DNA from: Myxococcota bacterium
GTDB lineage: Bacteria > Myxococcota > XYA12-FULL-58-9 > JALHOP01
Direction: 5' to 3'
Length of the DNA: 64,000 nt
Assembly (NCBI GenBank): GCA_022842935.1
Contig: JALHOP010000003.1
Location: forward strand, 186,001 to 250,000
In this document: positions 50,363 to 58,512 of the stretch, piece by piece
How the letters are laid out: each line of letters begins with the position of its first letter
Numbering within the stretch: the first letter of the stretch is position 1
Position numbers and translations under genes: made by a program
The notes under the pieces: model-generated
What the model was told of the DNA's origin: nothing
What the model saw: the letters and a program-made list of their open reading frames with translations, nothing else
The model's database searches: none

Positions 50363-52117
50363 CTAAGGAGACTTCTTGCGTAACTCGATCCAAGCATTGA
50401 CGTGCGCGTCGAGGACCTCGAGCGGTAGTGCTCCATCATCGAGGACGCGGTCGTGGAACGCGCGTAGGTCGAAGTGGTCGCCGAGTGCTGCTTGTGCTCG
50501 TGCCCGCAGGGCCTTGATCTTGAGCTCGCCGAGCTTGTACCCGAGCGCCTGCGCCGGCCAGGCGATATAGCGATCGACCTCGACCTCGATATCGTGTTGG
50601 GCCTTGCCGGTATTGTCCTTGAAGAACTGAATCGCGCGTTCACGGCTCCAGCCCTTCGCGTGCATGCCAGTGTCGACCACGAGACGGATGGCACGCCACA
50701 TTTCATAGGTGAGTTGTCCGAACTTCGAATAGGGGTCCTGGTAGAGGCCAAGCTGCTCACCCAGTGACTCGGAGTAAAGCGCCCAGCCCTCGACGTAGGC
50801 GTTGTTGAAGGCGTGCCTGCGATATTCGGGTGCGTTTTCGACCTCTTCGCCGAGCGCGATCTGCAGGTGGTGGCCGGGGACGGCTTCGTGCGCGGTCAGC
50901 GCCTCCATCTCCCACTTTGGGCGCGACTTGAGATCATAGGTGTTGCAGAAGAACGTACCGGAGCGGCCCGCGGCTCCCGAGCCCGGCTGATAATAAGCGG
51001 TCGTTTGCACCTTCTCCGCATACGACGGGATGGGCTTCACACCGTAGGTGAGGCGGGGCAGCTTGCCGAACAGCTTCGGTAGCTCACCGTCGATACGTTT
51101 TGCGATCTCGCTATAGCCCCGCAAGAGATCCGCTTTATCGGTGTAGAAGAAGCGTTTGTCGGTGCGCAAGAACTCGAAGAACGCCGGTAGACCCTTGGTG
51201 AACTTCGCCGCGACCATAGCCCGTTCCATTTCGGCGCGGATGCGTGCGACCTCCGCGAGACCGAGCTCGTGGATCGCGTCGGCGCTCATGGTCGTGCTCG
51301 TTTGGTCGCGGATACGCGCGACGTACCAGTCATTGCCGTCCGGCAAGGTCGCCCAGCCGATCGTCGTACGCGTGTGCGGCAGATACTTCTGCTCGATGAA
51401 GTTGGCGAACGCTGCATACGCCGGATAAAGCCGTTCGCGCAGGATCGTGAGCGCGCGCTCACGCAGTCGCGTCTGCTCTGACGGCGGGATGTCGCTCGGC
51501 ATCGTCGCGAAGAGCGTCGCGTACGCTGGGTTATCCTTGGGGTCCTTCGGGATCTGCTGCCGAATGAGGGCTGGCACGCGCTCCATGAGGATGCGCGGCA
51601 TGGTGACCCCCGCAAGCACTCCTTTCTCGAGCCACATCGTGGAGTGCATGAGCTGGACCGGCGTCCGCTCCATGCGTTTCAAGAAGTCTTCGTAGTGTTT
51701 GACCGTCGCGTGCGGTGCAGTCTGAGCGAGGTTCGCTAAAGCGGTGTGCGTGCCGTAAATGTGATCAACCTGGAGATATTCGGTGGGAAAGCGGGCGAGG
51801 GCTACGCTGGTCTCGAGGTCGAACGCCAGAACGTCGTAGTCGAGCTTTTGCACAGGGCCAAGCTCGGCGCGTCGAATGCTCCCTAGCTGCTTCAGCGCCG
51901 CGGCTGCGTGGAACTTGCGGCGACCCACGCCTTCCGGTGAGAGGTCGACGAGCCTGTCGTTGTAGCGGAGGTCGCCCACGTCGGTTGCGAGCTCGGGATA
52001 CTCGGCCAGGAGCCACTCCCACTCGTCACGCATCAGGTTGGAGAGGCGGACCTCGTCGGTGACCGGTCCCTTGGGTTCGATGGCGGCGAAGGCAATGAGA
52101 ACCAGGATGGTTGGCAT
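50363..52117 (-). CDS. DUF885 family putative zinc-dependent peptidase (exported)
   Basis: 584 aa. The N-terminal 15 residues form a weak signal (M-P-T-I-L-V-L-I-A-F-A-A). The body matches DUF885 proteins; H-E-A-V-P-G-H-H near residue 410 is the family's gluzincin-like HExxxHH-type zinc motif, preceded by M-E-A-L-T-A. The rest is helical (W-A-L-Y-S-E-S-L-G, L-T-Y-E-M-W-R-A-I-R). The substrate is not known. The gene lies 38 bp upstream of the pseudo-receiver gene on the same strand, possibly forming one transcript with it and serA. Confidence 0.87.
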   Translation of the reverse strand: MPTILVLIAFAAIEPKGPVTDEVRLSNLMRDEWEWLLAEYPELATDVGDLRYNDRLVDLSPEGVGRRKFHAAAALKQLGSIRRAELGPVQKLDYDVLAFDLETSVALARFPTEYLQVDHIYGTHTALANLAQTAPHATVKHYEDFLKRMERTPVQLMHSTMWLEKGVLAGVTMPRILMERVPALIRQQIPKDPKDNPAYATLFATMPSDIPPSEQTRLRERALTILRERLYPAYAAFANFIEQKYLPHTRTTIGWATLPDGNDWYVARIRDQTSTTMSADAIHELGLAEVARIRAEMERAMVAAKFTKGLPAFFEFLRTDKRFFYTDKADLLRGYSEIAKRIDGELPKLFGKLPRLTYGVKPIPSYAEKVQTTAYYQPGSGAAGRSGTFFCNTYDLKSRPKWEMEALTAHEAVPGHHLQIALGEEVENAPEYRRHAFNNAYVEGWALYSESLGEQLGLYQDPYSKFGQLTYEMWRAIRLVVDTGMHAKGWSRERAIQFFKDNTGKAQHDIEVEVDRYIAWPAQALGYKLGELKIKALRARAQAALGDHFDLRAFHDRVLDDGALPLEVLDAHVNAWIELRKKSP

Positions 52118-52164
52118 TGACGTTGTCCTAACCCTGAAGCGAGCTTTGGGCTAGAGTCGCGCGC

Positions 52165-52698
52165 GTGCTCTACCTCGTTGTGAAAGCCCTCCACCTCATC
52201 GCCATGGTGGCTTGGTTCGCCGGGCTCTTTTACCTGCCGCGCATCCTCATCTACTCGGTGGAGGCGTACGACAAACCCGCGCCAGAGCGCGACCCGTTGC
52301 TCGCCCAGCTCGAGGTCATGGGGCGAAGGTTGTGGCGCGGTATCGCGTGGCCGGCGATGGTGGCGACGCTCGCCTTCGGACTTTGGCTTGCCGTGCTGCG
52401 TAGCGGCTGGAGCGAGCCTTGGCTGCACGTGAAGCTCACGTTGCTCGCGCTCCTCGTCGCGTATCATCTAAAGTGTGGCAGCCTACGCCGCGCAGTCGTC
52501 GCCCGGAGCACGCGCTGGACTTCGTATCACCTGCGCCTGTGGAACGAAGTGGCGACCGTGCTGCTCATCGCAATCGTTTTGGTCGCGACCCTCAAGGACG
52601 CGGCTCTGTCGTGGACCGTGGTCGCGGCCATCGGCGCCGTGATGTTGGCGCTCACCGGCGCGGTGCAACTTTACAAGCGCCTGCGCCGTCGAGGCTGA
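52165..52698 (+). CDS. hemJ: Protoporphyrinogen oxidase HemJ
   Basis: 177 aa from GTG 52165, with five or so hydrophobic segments. A-L-H-L-I-A-M-V-A-W-F-A-G-L-F-Y-L-P-R-I-L-I-Y is the HemJ signature, containing the conserved His (H10), and L-H-V-K-L-T-L-L-A-L-L-V-A-Y-H supplies the second conserved block. HemJ oxidises protoporphyrinogen IX to protoporphyrin IX in bacteria lacking HemG/HemY. The gene converges on hemN, which makes its substrate two steps earlier, so both heme steps are grouped. Confidence 0.9.
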   Translation: MLYLVVKALHLIAMVAWFAGLFYLPRILIYSVEAYDKPAPERDPLLAQLEVMGRRLWRGIAWPAMVATLAFGLWLAVLRSGWSEPWLHVKLTLLALLVAYHLKCGSLRRAVVARSTRWTSYHLRLWNEVATVLLIAIVLVATLKDAALSWTVVAAIGAVMLALTGAVQLYKRLRRRG

Positions 52699-52734
52699 GC
52701 GGCCCGCGTCTTGGTGCCGCGTATCACTGCGGCT

Positions 52735-54084
52735 TCAAACGGCCCGCGACGCGACCACTCCGCTAACCCCCGCGTAGGCGTCGAAGATGTTGGCGAACGT
52801 CCGTAATAGAGGACGAGCTCGCTCATCGACACGGATGCGGGTGCCAACTTCTATGAGTCCATCGTCTGCGAGCTCGCTGGCGCGGAGCAGCTCGCTCGCG
52901 AAAGCGCGCCCGAAATCGGAGCCGTAGGTCGTCGGGTCGACCTCGAGGTTACACATGAGGTCGAAGATGATTCGGCGTCGGAGTTGATCGTCTGGAGAAA
53001 GGCGCACAGCACGCTCCTTGTCGAAGGGCGCACTGTCGACCGCGGTGTAGTAGCGCGACAGCCGGTGGTGGTTCTGGACGTACGCTTCACCGAAGTCGCT
53101 GACTGCCGAGGCCCCTACGCCCAAGAGGTCGGCTTCTCCGAGCACGGTGTAGCCTTGGAAGTTCCGGCGAAGGCGACGTTGCCGCGAGGCCAAGGCGAGT
53201 GCGTCGTCGCTGCGCGCGTAGTGGTCGAAGCCGATGGGCGTGAAGCCGGCGGCATCGAAAGCATCGCGAGCCGACGCGCACAGCGACCAGCGCTCTTCGG
53301 GTGATGGTAGGCCCAAGCGCTCGAGACGCTTCTGGTGCGGCCGCAATTGCGGAACGTGCGCATAGCCGAAGACAGCAGCCCGGTGAACGCCGGTCGACCT
53401 CACGGTCTCGGCGTTACGCTCCATGTTGTCCGGCGTCTGCCCCGGGAGTCCGTACATGAGGTCGACGTTGATGCTGCGATACCCAACGGCTTGAGCGTCG
53501 TCGATCACGCGCCGGGCGAGGGCTCCGCGTCCGCCCCGTCCGATGGCCGCGAGCAGAGCGTCGTCGAAGTCCTGTACGCCGATTGACAGACGATTGACGC
53601 CTGCATCTCGGAGCGCGAGCAGGTGTTCATGACTTGCGGTGGATGGGTCGACCTCGACGCCGATCTCGACGTCGTCGCGCGGCTCGAAACGCCGCGTGAT
53701 GCCGCCGATGAGCATGGCGAGGTCGTCCGGCCGTAGAAACGTTGGTGTGCCGCCGCCCAAGTGAACCTGTACGAGACGCCGCGCACCAAGCTTTTCGCGC
53801 CACACGTCGAGCTCGCGCTCGAGCGCCGCGAGATACCGTGGCACCTGGTCGTAGCTGCGGGCCACCACGACGTTACATCCGCAGTAGGCGCACATGCTCA
53901 CGCAGAAAGGGATGTGAACGTAGACGGCGAGGTCGCGGTTTCGCTGCTGGACGCCGTCGATGATGGCGCTAACCAAGTCGCCGTCGGCGCCTCTCCAATG
54001 GGGGACGGTCGGGTAGCTCGTGTAACGCGGCACCGGCTTGTCGAAGCGACGGGCGATCTCCCAACTCAGGTGGCGAAGGCTCAC
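52735..54084 (-). CDS. hemN: Oxygen-independent coproporphyrinogen III oxidase
   Basis: 449 aa from GTG 54084, which has AGGAG eight bases upstream, rather than the longer upstream start. The radical-SAM motif is C-V-S-M-C-A-Y-C-G-C (CxxxCxxC plus an extra Cys), preceded by Y-V-H-I-P-F. P-R-Y-T-S-Y-P-T-V-P-H-W at the N terminus is the true HemN signature that separates it from HemW. H-L-G-G-G-T-P-T-F-L, R-L-S-I-G-V-Q-D-F and D-L-M-Y-G-L-P-G-Q-T follow. It converts coproporphyrinogen III to protoporphyrinogen IX without oxygen. It converges with hemJ. Confidence 0.94.
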   Translation of the reverse strand: MSLRHLSWEIARRFDKPVPRYTSYPTVPHWRGADGDLVSAIIDGVQQRNRDLAVYVHIPFCVSMCAYCGCNVVVARSYDQVPRYLAALERELDVWREKLGARRLVQVHLGGGTPTFLRPDDLAMLIGGITRRFEPRDDVEIGVEVDPSTASHEHLLALRDAGVNRLSIGVQDFDDALLAAIGRGGRGALARRVIDDAQAVGYRSINVDLMYGLPGQTPDNMERNAETVRSTGVHRAAVFGYAHVPQLRPHQKRLERLGLPSPEERWSLCASARDAFDAAGFTPIGFDHYARSDDALALASRQRRLRRNFQGYTVLGEADLLGVGASAVSDFGEAYVQNHHRLSRYYTAVDSAPFDKERAVRLSPDDQLRRRIIFDLMCNLEVDPTTYGSDFGRAFASELLRASELADDGLIEVGTRIRVDERARPLLRTFANIFDAYAGVSGVVASRAV

Positions 54085-54366
54085 GCAAAGGACTCCTTTG
54101 CTGCGGGCTTCCTGCAATCACCATGCGAGCCCCGAGCCCTCGCAGCGACGTTTCCGCGGGGAGGAGCCTTCAGAATCGCGCAAAGTCTGCGTCGCCCTGC
54201 GGGTATGGCCTCAAGCATTGCCGGCTCGCCAACTTGGCACGCCTTGCACGAGCGCGCGGGCTCGAAATTGCCAAATTGTCAAAAGCACGCGGAAGCCGCC
54301 TGAAGCTGGCGGTTTACGGGGCAGTCACGCTATGGCGCGCTCCTTGCTCTAACCCCCCCTCACACG

Positions 54367-55308
54367 ATGTCTAGCGCCCGCATAGCAGCGTTGCTCAAGG
54401 ATTATGGCTGGGGCTTGAACCTGGTCTTCATCGGTCTTGCGGCCTATTTCGTCGCGGGCGCCGTGAACGCGATTGTCGCGCGCTCGATCCGTGTGGTGCC
54501 GACGGTCGAGGACGTCGCGGCGTCACAGAGCATGCGCCCCCAGAGCGGCCCCCGCCCGAAGGTACCTCTCACCACGATCGCGAGCCGCAACCTCTTCAAT
54601 GTGAAGCGTGAAGAGCTCAACCCCAAGCCCGCCGAAGACAGCACGCTCACCGATACGGTCAGCTTCGATGGCAAAGACCTGAAGCCCTGCACCGTTCCCG
54701 CGGTCGTTTCAGCGACCCTGGTGTCTGCCGAGTACCCCGAGTGGTCGCTGGCGGTGCTGGTGTCGAACACGACGCACGAGCCCGAGGTCTATTCGATCAA
54801 TGCAGGTAGCAATCAGGTGGCCGATGACGCGACGGTAGTCGACATCCGCTATCGCGAAGTCGTTGTCCGCCGTCGCGATCATTTCGAGCTGTGCTCGACG
54901 GAGGGCAACGCGCCGCCTCCTGTCATTACGGCCGCCCCAGCCCCGGCCGAATCAGGTGGCGGCGAAGGCGTTACCGACAACGGCAATGGTAACTACACGA
55001 TCGCGGGATCAGAGATCGACAAGGCCTTGGGCGACATGAACGAAGTCGCCACCCAAGCGCGCATCGTACCCAGCTTCCAGAATGGCAAGGCCAACGGCTT
55101 CAAGCTGTTTTCGATCAAGCCCAACAGCATCTATCAGAAGATCGGCCTGCAGAACGGCGACGTCATCTCGAAGATCAACGGGTATGAGATGAACAGCCCC
55201 GACAAGGCCCTCGAGATCTACGCCAAGCTCAAGGACTCGCAGTCCATCCAGATCGATCTCAAGCGACGCGGCAAAGACATGAGCATGAACTATACGGTGC
55301 AGCGATGA
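54367..55308 (+). CDS. gspC: Type II secretion inner-membrane protein GspC
   Basis: 313 aa. One membrane helix lies near residues 17-38 (L-N-L-V-F-I-G-L-A-A-Y-F-V-A-G-A). A homology region of about 100 residues (C-T-V-P-A-V-V-S-A-T-L through H-F-E-L-C-S) is flanked by two cysteines. A C-terminal PDZ domain follows, with G-F-K-L-F-S-I-K-P-N-S-I-Y, G-L-Q-N-G-D-V-I-S-K-I-N-G and L-K-R-R-G-K. GspC links the secretin GspD to the inner-membrane platform. It is first in the gsp operon here. The 282-bp region upstream, shared with hemN, must hold its promoter; a TTGNCAA tandem pair (54268-54282) is the only feature I note there. Confidence 0.92.
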   Translation: MSSARIAALLKDYGWGLNLVFIGLAAYFVAGAVNAIVARSIRVVPTVEDVAASQSMRPQSGPRPKVPLTTIASRNLFNVKREELNPKPAEDSTLTDTVSFDGKDLKPCTVPAVVSATLVSAEYPEWSLAVLVSNTTHEPEVYSINAGSNQVADDATVVDIRYREVVVRRRDHFELCSTEGNAPPPVITAAPAPAESGGGEGVTDNGNGNYTIAGSEIDKALGDMNEVATQARIVPSFQNGKANGFKLFSIKPNSIYQKIGLQNGDVISKINGYEMNSPDKALEIYAKLKDSQSIQIDLKRRGKDMSMNYTVQR

Positions 55309-55336
55309 GACGCTGCGAGCCCGACCAGGTGCACCG

Positions 55337-55807
55337 ATGAATCGCGGGGTCGCGGTCGCTGCGGTGTTCGTCGCCATGCCATTCGCCATGACGGTCGCCC
55401 GCTCGGTTTTCGCGCCGGATGCAGCCGCCGCGGTGGCACAGGCGCCCAAGGAGCTGTCCTCCTTGGCGGAAGCCGAAGCATTGCCGAGGAGGTATGGCCT
55501 CACGGTCGTCGCGATGCCCGAACCGCCGATGGCAGATGAACGGGCGCCGCTCGCAGCCGACCTTTCACCTCTCACCGATCGCCGGCGAGCCGACCCCACA
55601 GAGCTCGTCTGCCCAGATATTCGCGCCATCGTCAGCGGTGACTCTCCGTTCGCCGTCGTGGCCTGGGACGAAACCTCGCAGGTCGTCAAGCCTGCTCAGA
55701 CGGTCACCGCTCCCGCCGGCGATGTTCTCGTGCGTCGCATTTCGAACAAATCGATAACGTTCGCGAAAGCGGACACTACTCTGCAGTGCAAACTCTCGGT
55801 GAGGTAA
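55337..55807 (+). CDS. Small exported GspC-HR/PilP-like protein within the gsp operon
   Basis: 156 aa with an N-terminal hydrophobic segment (V-A-V-A-A-V-F-V-A-M-P-F-A-M), a linker to residue 90, and a C-terminal block (L-V-C-P-D-I-R-A-I-V-S-G, F-A-V-V-A-W-D, L-V-R-R-I-S-N-K-S-I-T-F, L-Q-C-K-L-S-V) that has the order of the GspC homology region or PilP domain. As in GspC, one Cys precedes the first strand and one sits in the last. It lies between gspC and gspD, 28 bp after gspC and 5 bp before the preferred gspD start. Probably an accessory periplasmic component; not a named gsp gene. Confidence 0.6.
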   Translation: MNRGVAVAAVFVAMPFAMTVARSVFAPDAAAAVAQAPKELSSLAEAEALPRRYGLTVVAMPEPPMADERAPLAADLSPLTDRRRADPTELVCPDIRAIVSGDSPFAVVAWDETSQVVKPAQTVTAPAGDVLVRRISNKSITFAKADTTLQCKLSVR

Positions 55808-55812
55808 CCCCT

Positions 55813-58509
55813 TTGCTCGCCCTCTTGCTCCCAGTCATCATTCTCGCGCAGCAACCCGATGAAGTGGTGCGCCCGCGCAATCTGCCTCGCAACCTGCCGC
55901 TAGGTGGACCAAGAGGGCTGCCGCGTGGCAGTCCGCGCACCAACGACCCGCCGCCGGGCATCGATCCCAGCATGGGTAACGTCGAGGAGCCCACACCTGA
56001 GTCCGCCGCGTCGCCAGCCCCGGCCGCGCCGGCGCCTGCGGTGCCGCCCCCTTCCTCGACCGCCTCTCCGGCGAGCACGCGCCAGCAGGCCAAGAAGGAG
56101 TCCGAGGTCGACGTCGCCGAGCGTCTGAAGAACGGCAAGTTCAACTTCGAGTTCTCGAAGGCCGACATCATGGATGTCGTGAAGGCGATCTCGAACCTCA
56201 CGCAGCGCAACTTCATCATCCCCGAGAAGGTGAAGAGCCAGAAGATCACGATCTTGTCGCCCGGCCAGATCACAGCGGCCGAGGCCTATTCGGTGTTCCT
56301 CGCGGCCCTCGAGTCGAACGGCATTACCATCGTGCGCTCGGGCAGGTTCTACAAGCTCGTCGAGTCGAAAGAAGCCATCAAGTCACCGATCCCCACCTGC
56401 ATCGGTGATGACGACAACTGCCCGCAGAACAGTGACCAGATGGTCACGGTGATGATCCGGCTCAACTACGTTGACGGCACGCAACTCAACAACGTGCTCA
56501 AGTCGCTCATCGGGAAAGACGGCGACATCCAACTCTTCCAGCCCTCGAACGCTGTCATCATCAGCGACTACGCTCGTAATTTGCAGCGCGTGCGTCGCAT
56601 CATCGACTCGCTCGACGTGCCTGGCTTTCAGGACGAGCTCCAGATCGTCGACATCGAGTATGCAACAGCGTCCGAAGTAGCGGACAAGATTACCCAGATC
56701 TTCGAAGTGCAGGGTCGAGGCGGCGGTAACCAGCCGCGGCCGTCTGGGGGAGGTGTGCCGCCGCGTCCGAACAACCCGGAGGGCGCCAACGCGCAGACGA
56801 CGGGCGGCGATGGCGACTCCGACGTGCAGATCTCGAAGATCGTGCCGGACGACCGCACCAATCAGATCATCATCAAAGCCAACAAGCGCAGCTTCGATGC
56901 GATTCGCCGCCTCATCGCCAAGCTCGACATTCCCGTGTCGGACGTCGAGCAAGGGCGCGTCCACGTCTACTATCTCGAGAATGCGTCGGCCGAAGAGCTA
57001 TCGTCGACCTTGTCCGCTTTGGCGCAGGGTCAGCCGAACGCGGCTGGTAGTGCGGGGGGCCAGGGTGGAAGTCGCCGCAACCCGCCGAACAATCCGAACC
57101 CAGGTGGTAACCCGGCGCAGGGCCAGCGCCAAGGCGCCGAGACCGCTTCGCTCTTCGAGGGTGACATCAAGATCACCGCCGACAAAGCGACCAACTCCTT
57201 GCTGGTCTTGGCTTCCGGACGCGACTTCCGGTCGCTGCGCAAGATTATCGAGCAGCTCGATATCCCGCGCCGCCAGGTCTACGTCGAGGCCGCCATCATG
57301 GAAGTGAGCGTCGACAACACCGGCAACTACGGCACGCAATGGCACCTGCCCACGCGCTTTGGCGCCGACGACCTCCCAGGTGGCGTTGGCGGCCCGGGCT
57401 CGCTCGGCTTTTTCCAGAACCCCGGCACCGGGCAGATCTCGCCGACCCTCACCGACCTGTCGAACCCGGCCTCGTTGCTGTCGATCGCCAACGGCTCCAT
57501 CGTCGGGCTGGTGGGTAAGGCGGTCACCATTCCGGTTGGCGACAACTCGGTGACCTTGCCGAGCTTCGGCATCGTGTTGAAGGCGCTGCAGACGCAGTCG
57601 AACGTGCAGATCTTGTCGACGCCGCACATCCTGACGATGGACAACGAAGAGGCCTCCATCGAGGTCGGTCGCAAGATCCCGTTCCGTCGTGGCACGGCGC
57701 TGCCGCCTCTGGGTGTCGCGGGTCTCGGCGGCGCAGGAGGCGCGGCGGGGGGGGCGGCGGGTGCCCTGGGCGCGCTCGGTGGCGCGAACTCGCTCTTCTC
57801 GAGCGTCGACCGTATCGACGTCACGTTGAAGCTCACCGTGACACCGCAGATCAACGAGAGCGACCGCATCCGGCTGGAGATCGATCAGGACATAGAGGAC
57901 GTCGCGGGCACCGATCCGTCGACTTCGACACCCATCACGTCGAAGCGCCAGGCGAAGACCGTCGTCGTCGTCGACGATCAGCAGACCATCGTGATCGGTG
58001 GCTTGATGCGTGACAACACCACGCAAGGGGAGAACAAGATCCCCATCTTGGGCGACATCCCCGTGCTCGGCTGGTTGTTCAAGTCGAAGACGACATCGAC
58101 GCAGAAGATCAATCTCATCCTCGTGCTGACTCCGTATATCGTTCGCAGCGCCGAGGACTTCCAGAACATCCTCGAGCGCAAGGTGCGCGAGTACGAAGAG
58201 TTCGCGGCCGAGTACTACGGCGCGACGCCGAAGTATCGGGCGTACATCGACTATCGCAAGAAGACAGGCCCACTTGCGCGCCTTGCCAAGTCCATCGCCA
58301 AGGCCAAGGAGCGGGCCGAGAACGGCCAGACGGAAAATGGCGAGACCGTGGTCAAACCAAAGGGCGAGTCGGGCACGGTTTCGCCCGGAGAAGACCCATT
58401 GCCGCGCGGCGAGAACCTGCTCGAACCATCGGGTGGGGCACGAAAGACGGCGCCGGTGCCTGTTCGCGACGACTCGCCCATCGACGATGCACCGCCGACC
58501 GAGGAGTAA
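55813..58509 (+). CDS. gspD: Type II secretion outer-membrane secretin GspD
   Basis: 898 aa from TTG 55813, with GAGG eight bases upstream; GTG 55786 would overlap the preceding gene. A signal-like start is followed by a Pro/Arg-rich stretch, then the N0 domain (F-N-F-E-F-S-K-A-D-I-M-D-V-V-K-A-I), repeated N1-N3 domains (L-N-Y-V-D-G-T-Q-L-N-N-V-L, I-V-P-D-D-R-T-N-Q-I-I-I-K-A) and the secretin core (R-R-Q-V-Y-V-E-A-A-I-M-E-V-S, V-Q-I-L-S-T-P-H-I-L, V-V-V-D-D-Q-Q-T-I-V-I-G-G). Gly/Asn/Pro-rich linkers and a long C-terminal tail make it larger than the usual 650-750 aa. It forms the outer-membrane pore. Confidence 0.93.
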   Translation: MLALLLPVIILAQQPDEVVRPRNLPRNLPLGGPRGLPRGSPRTNDPPPGIDPSMGNVEEPTPESAASPAPAAPAPAVPPPSSTASPASTRQQAKKESEVDVAERLKNGKFNFEFSKADIMDVVKAISNLTQRNFIIPEKVKSQKITILSPGQITAAEAYSVFLAALESNGITIVRSGRFYKLVESKEAIKSPIPTCIGDDDNCPQNSDQMVTVMIRLNYVDGTQLNNVLKSLIGKDGDIQLFQPSNAVIISDYARNLQRVRRIIDSLDVPGFQDELQIVDIEYATASEVADKITQIFEVQGRGGGNQPRPSGGGVPPRPNNPEGANAQTTGGDGDSDVQISKIVPDDRTNQIIIKANKRSFDAIRRLIAKLDIPVSDVEQGRVHVYYLENASAEELSSTLSALAQGQPNAAGSAGGQGGSRRNPPNNPNPGGNPAQGQRQGAETASLFEGDIKITADKATNSLLVLASGRDFRSLRKIIEQLDIPRRQVYVEAAIMEVSVDNTGNYGTQWHLPTRFGADDLPGGVGGPGSLGFFQNPGTGQISPTLTDLSNPASLLSIANGSIVGLVGKAVTIPVGDNSVTLPSFGIVLKALQTQSNVQILSTPHILTMDNEEASIEVGRKIPFRRGTALPPLGVAGLGGAGGAAGGAAGALGALGGANSLFSSVDRIDVTLKLTVTPQINESDRIRLEIDQDIEDVAGTDPSTSTPITSKRQAKTVVVVDDQQTIVIGGLMRDNTTQGENKIPILGDIPVLGWLFKSKTTSTQKINLILVLTPYIVRSAEDFQNILERKVREYEEFAAEYYGATPKYRAYIDYRKKTGPLARLAKSIAKAKERAENGQTENGETVVKPKGESGTVSPGEDPLPRGENLLEPSGGARKTAPVPVRDDSPIDDAPPTEE

Positions 58510-58512
58510 GGC

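Noticed and set aside
54234-54248. TTGGCAC-like and TTGCA elements upstream of gspC, suggesting a sigma-54 promoter
   Set aside because: The distance between the GG and GC elements is two bases shorter than sigma-54 promoters require.
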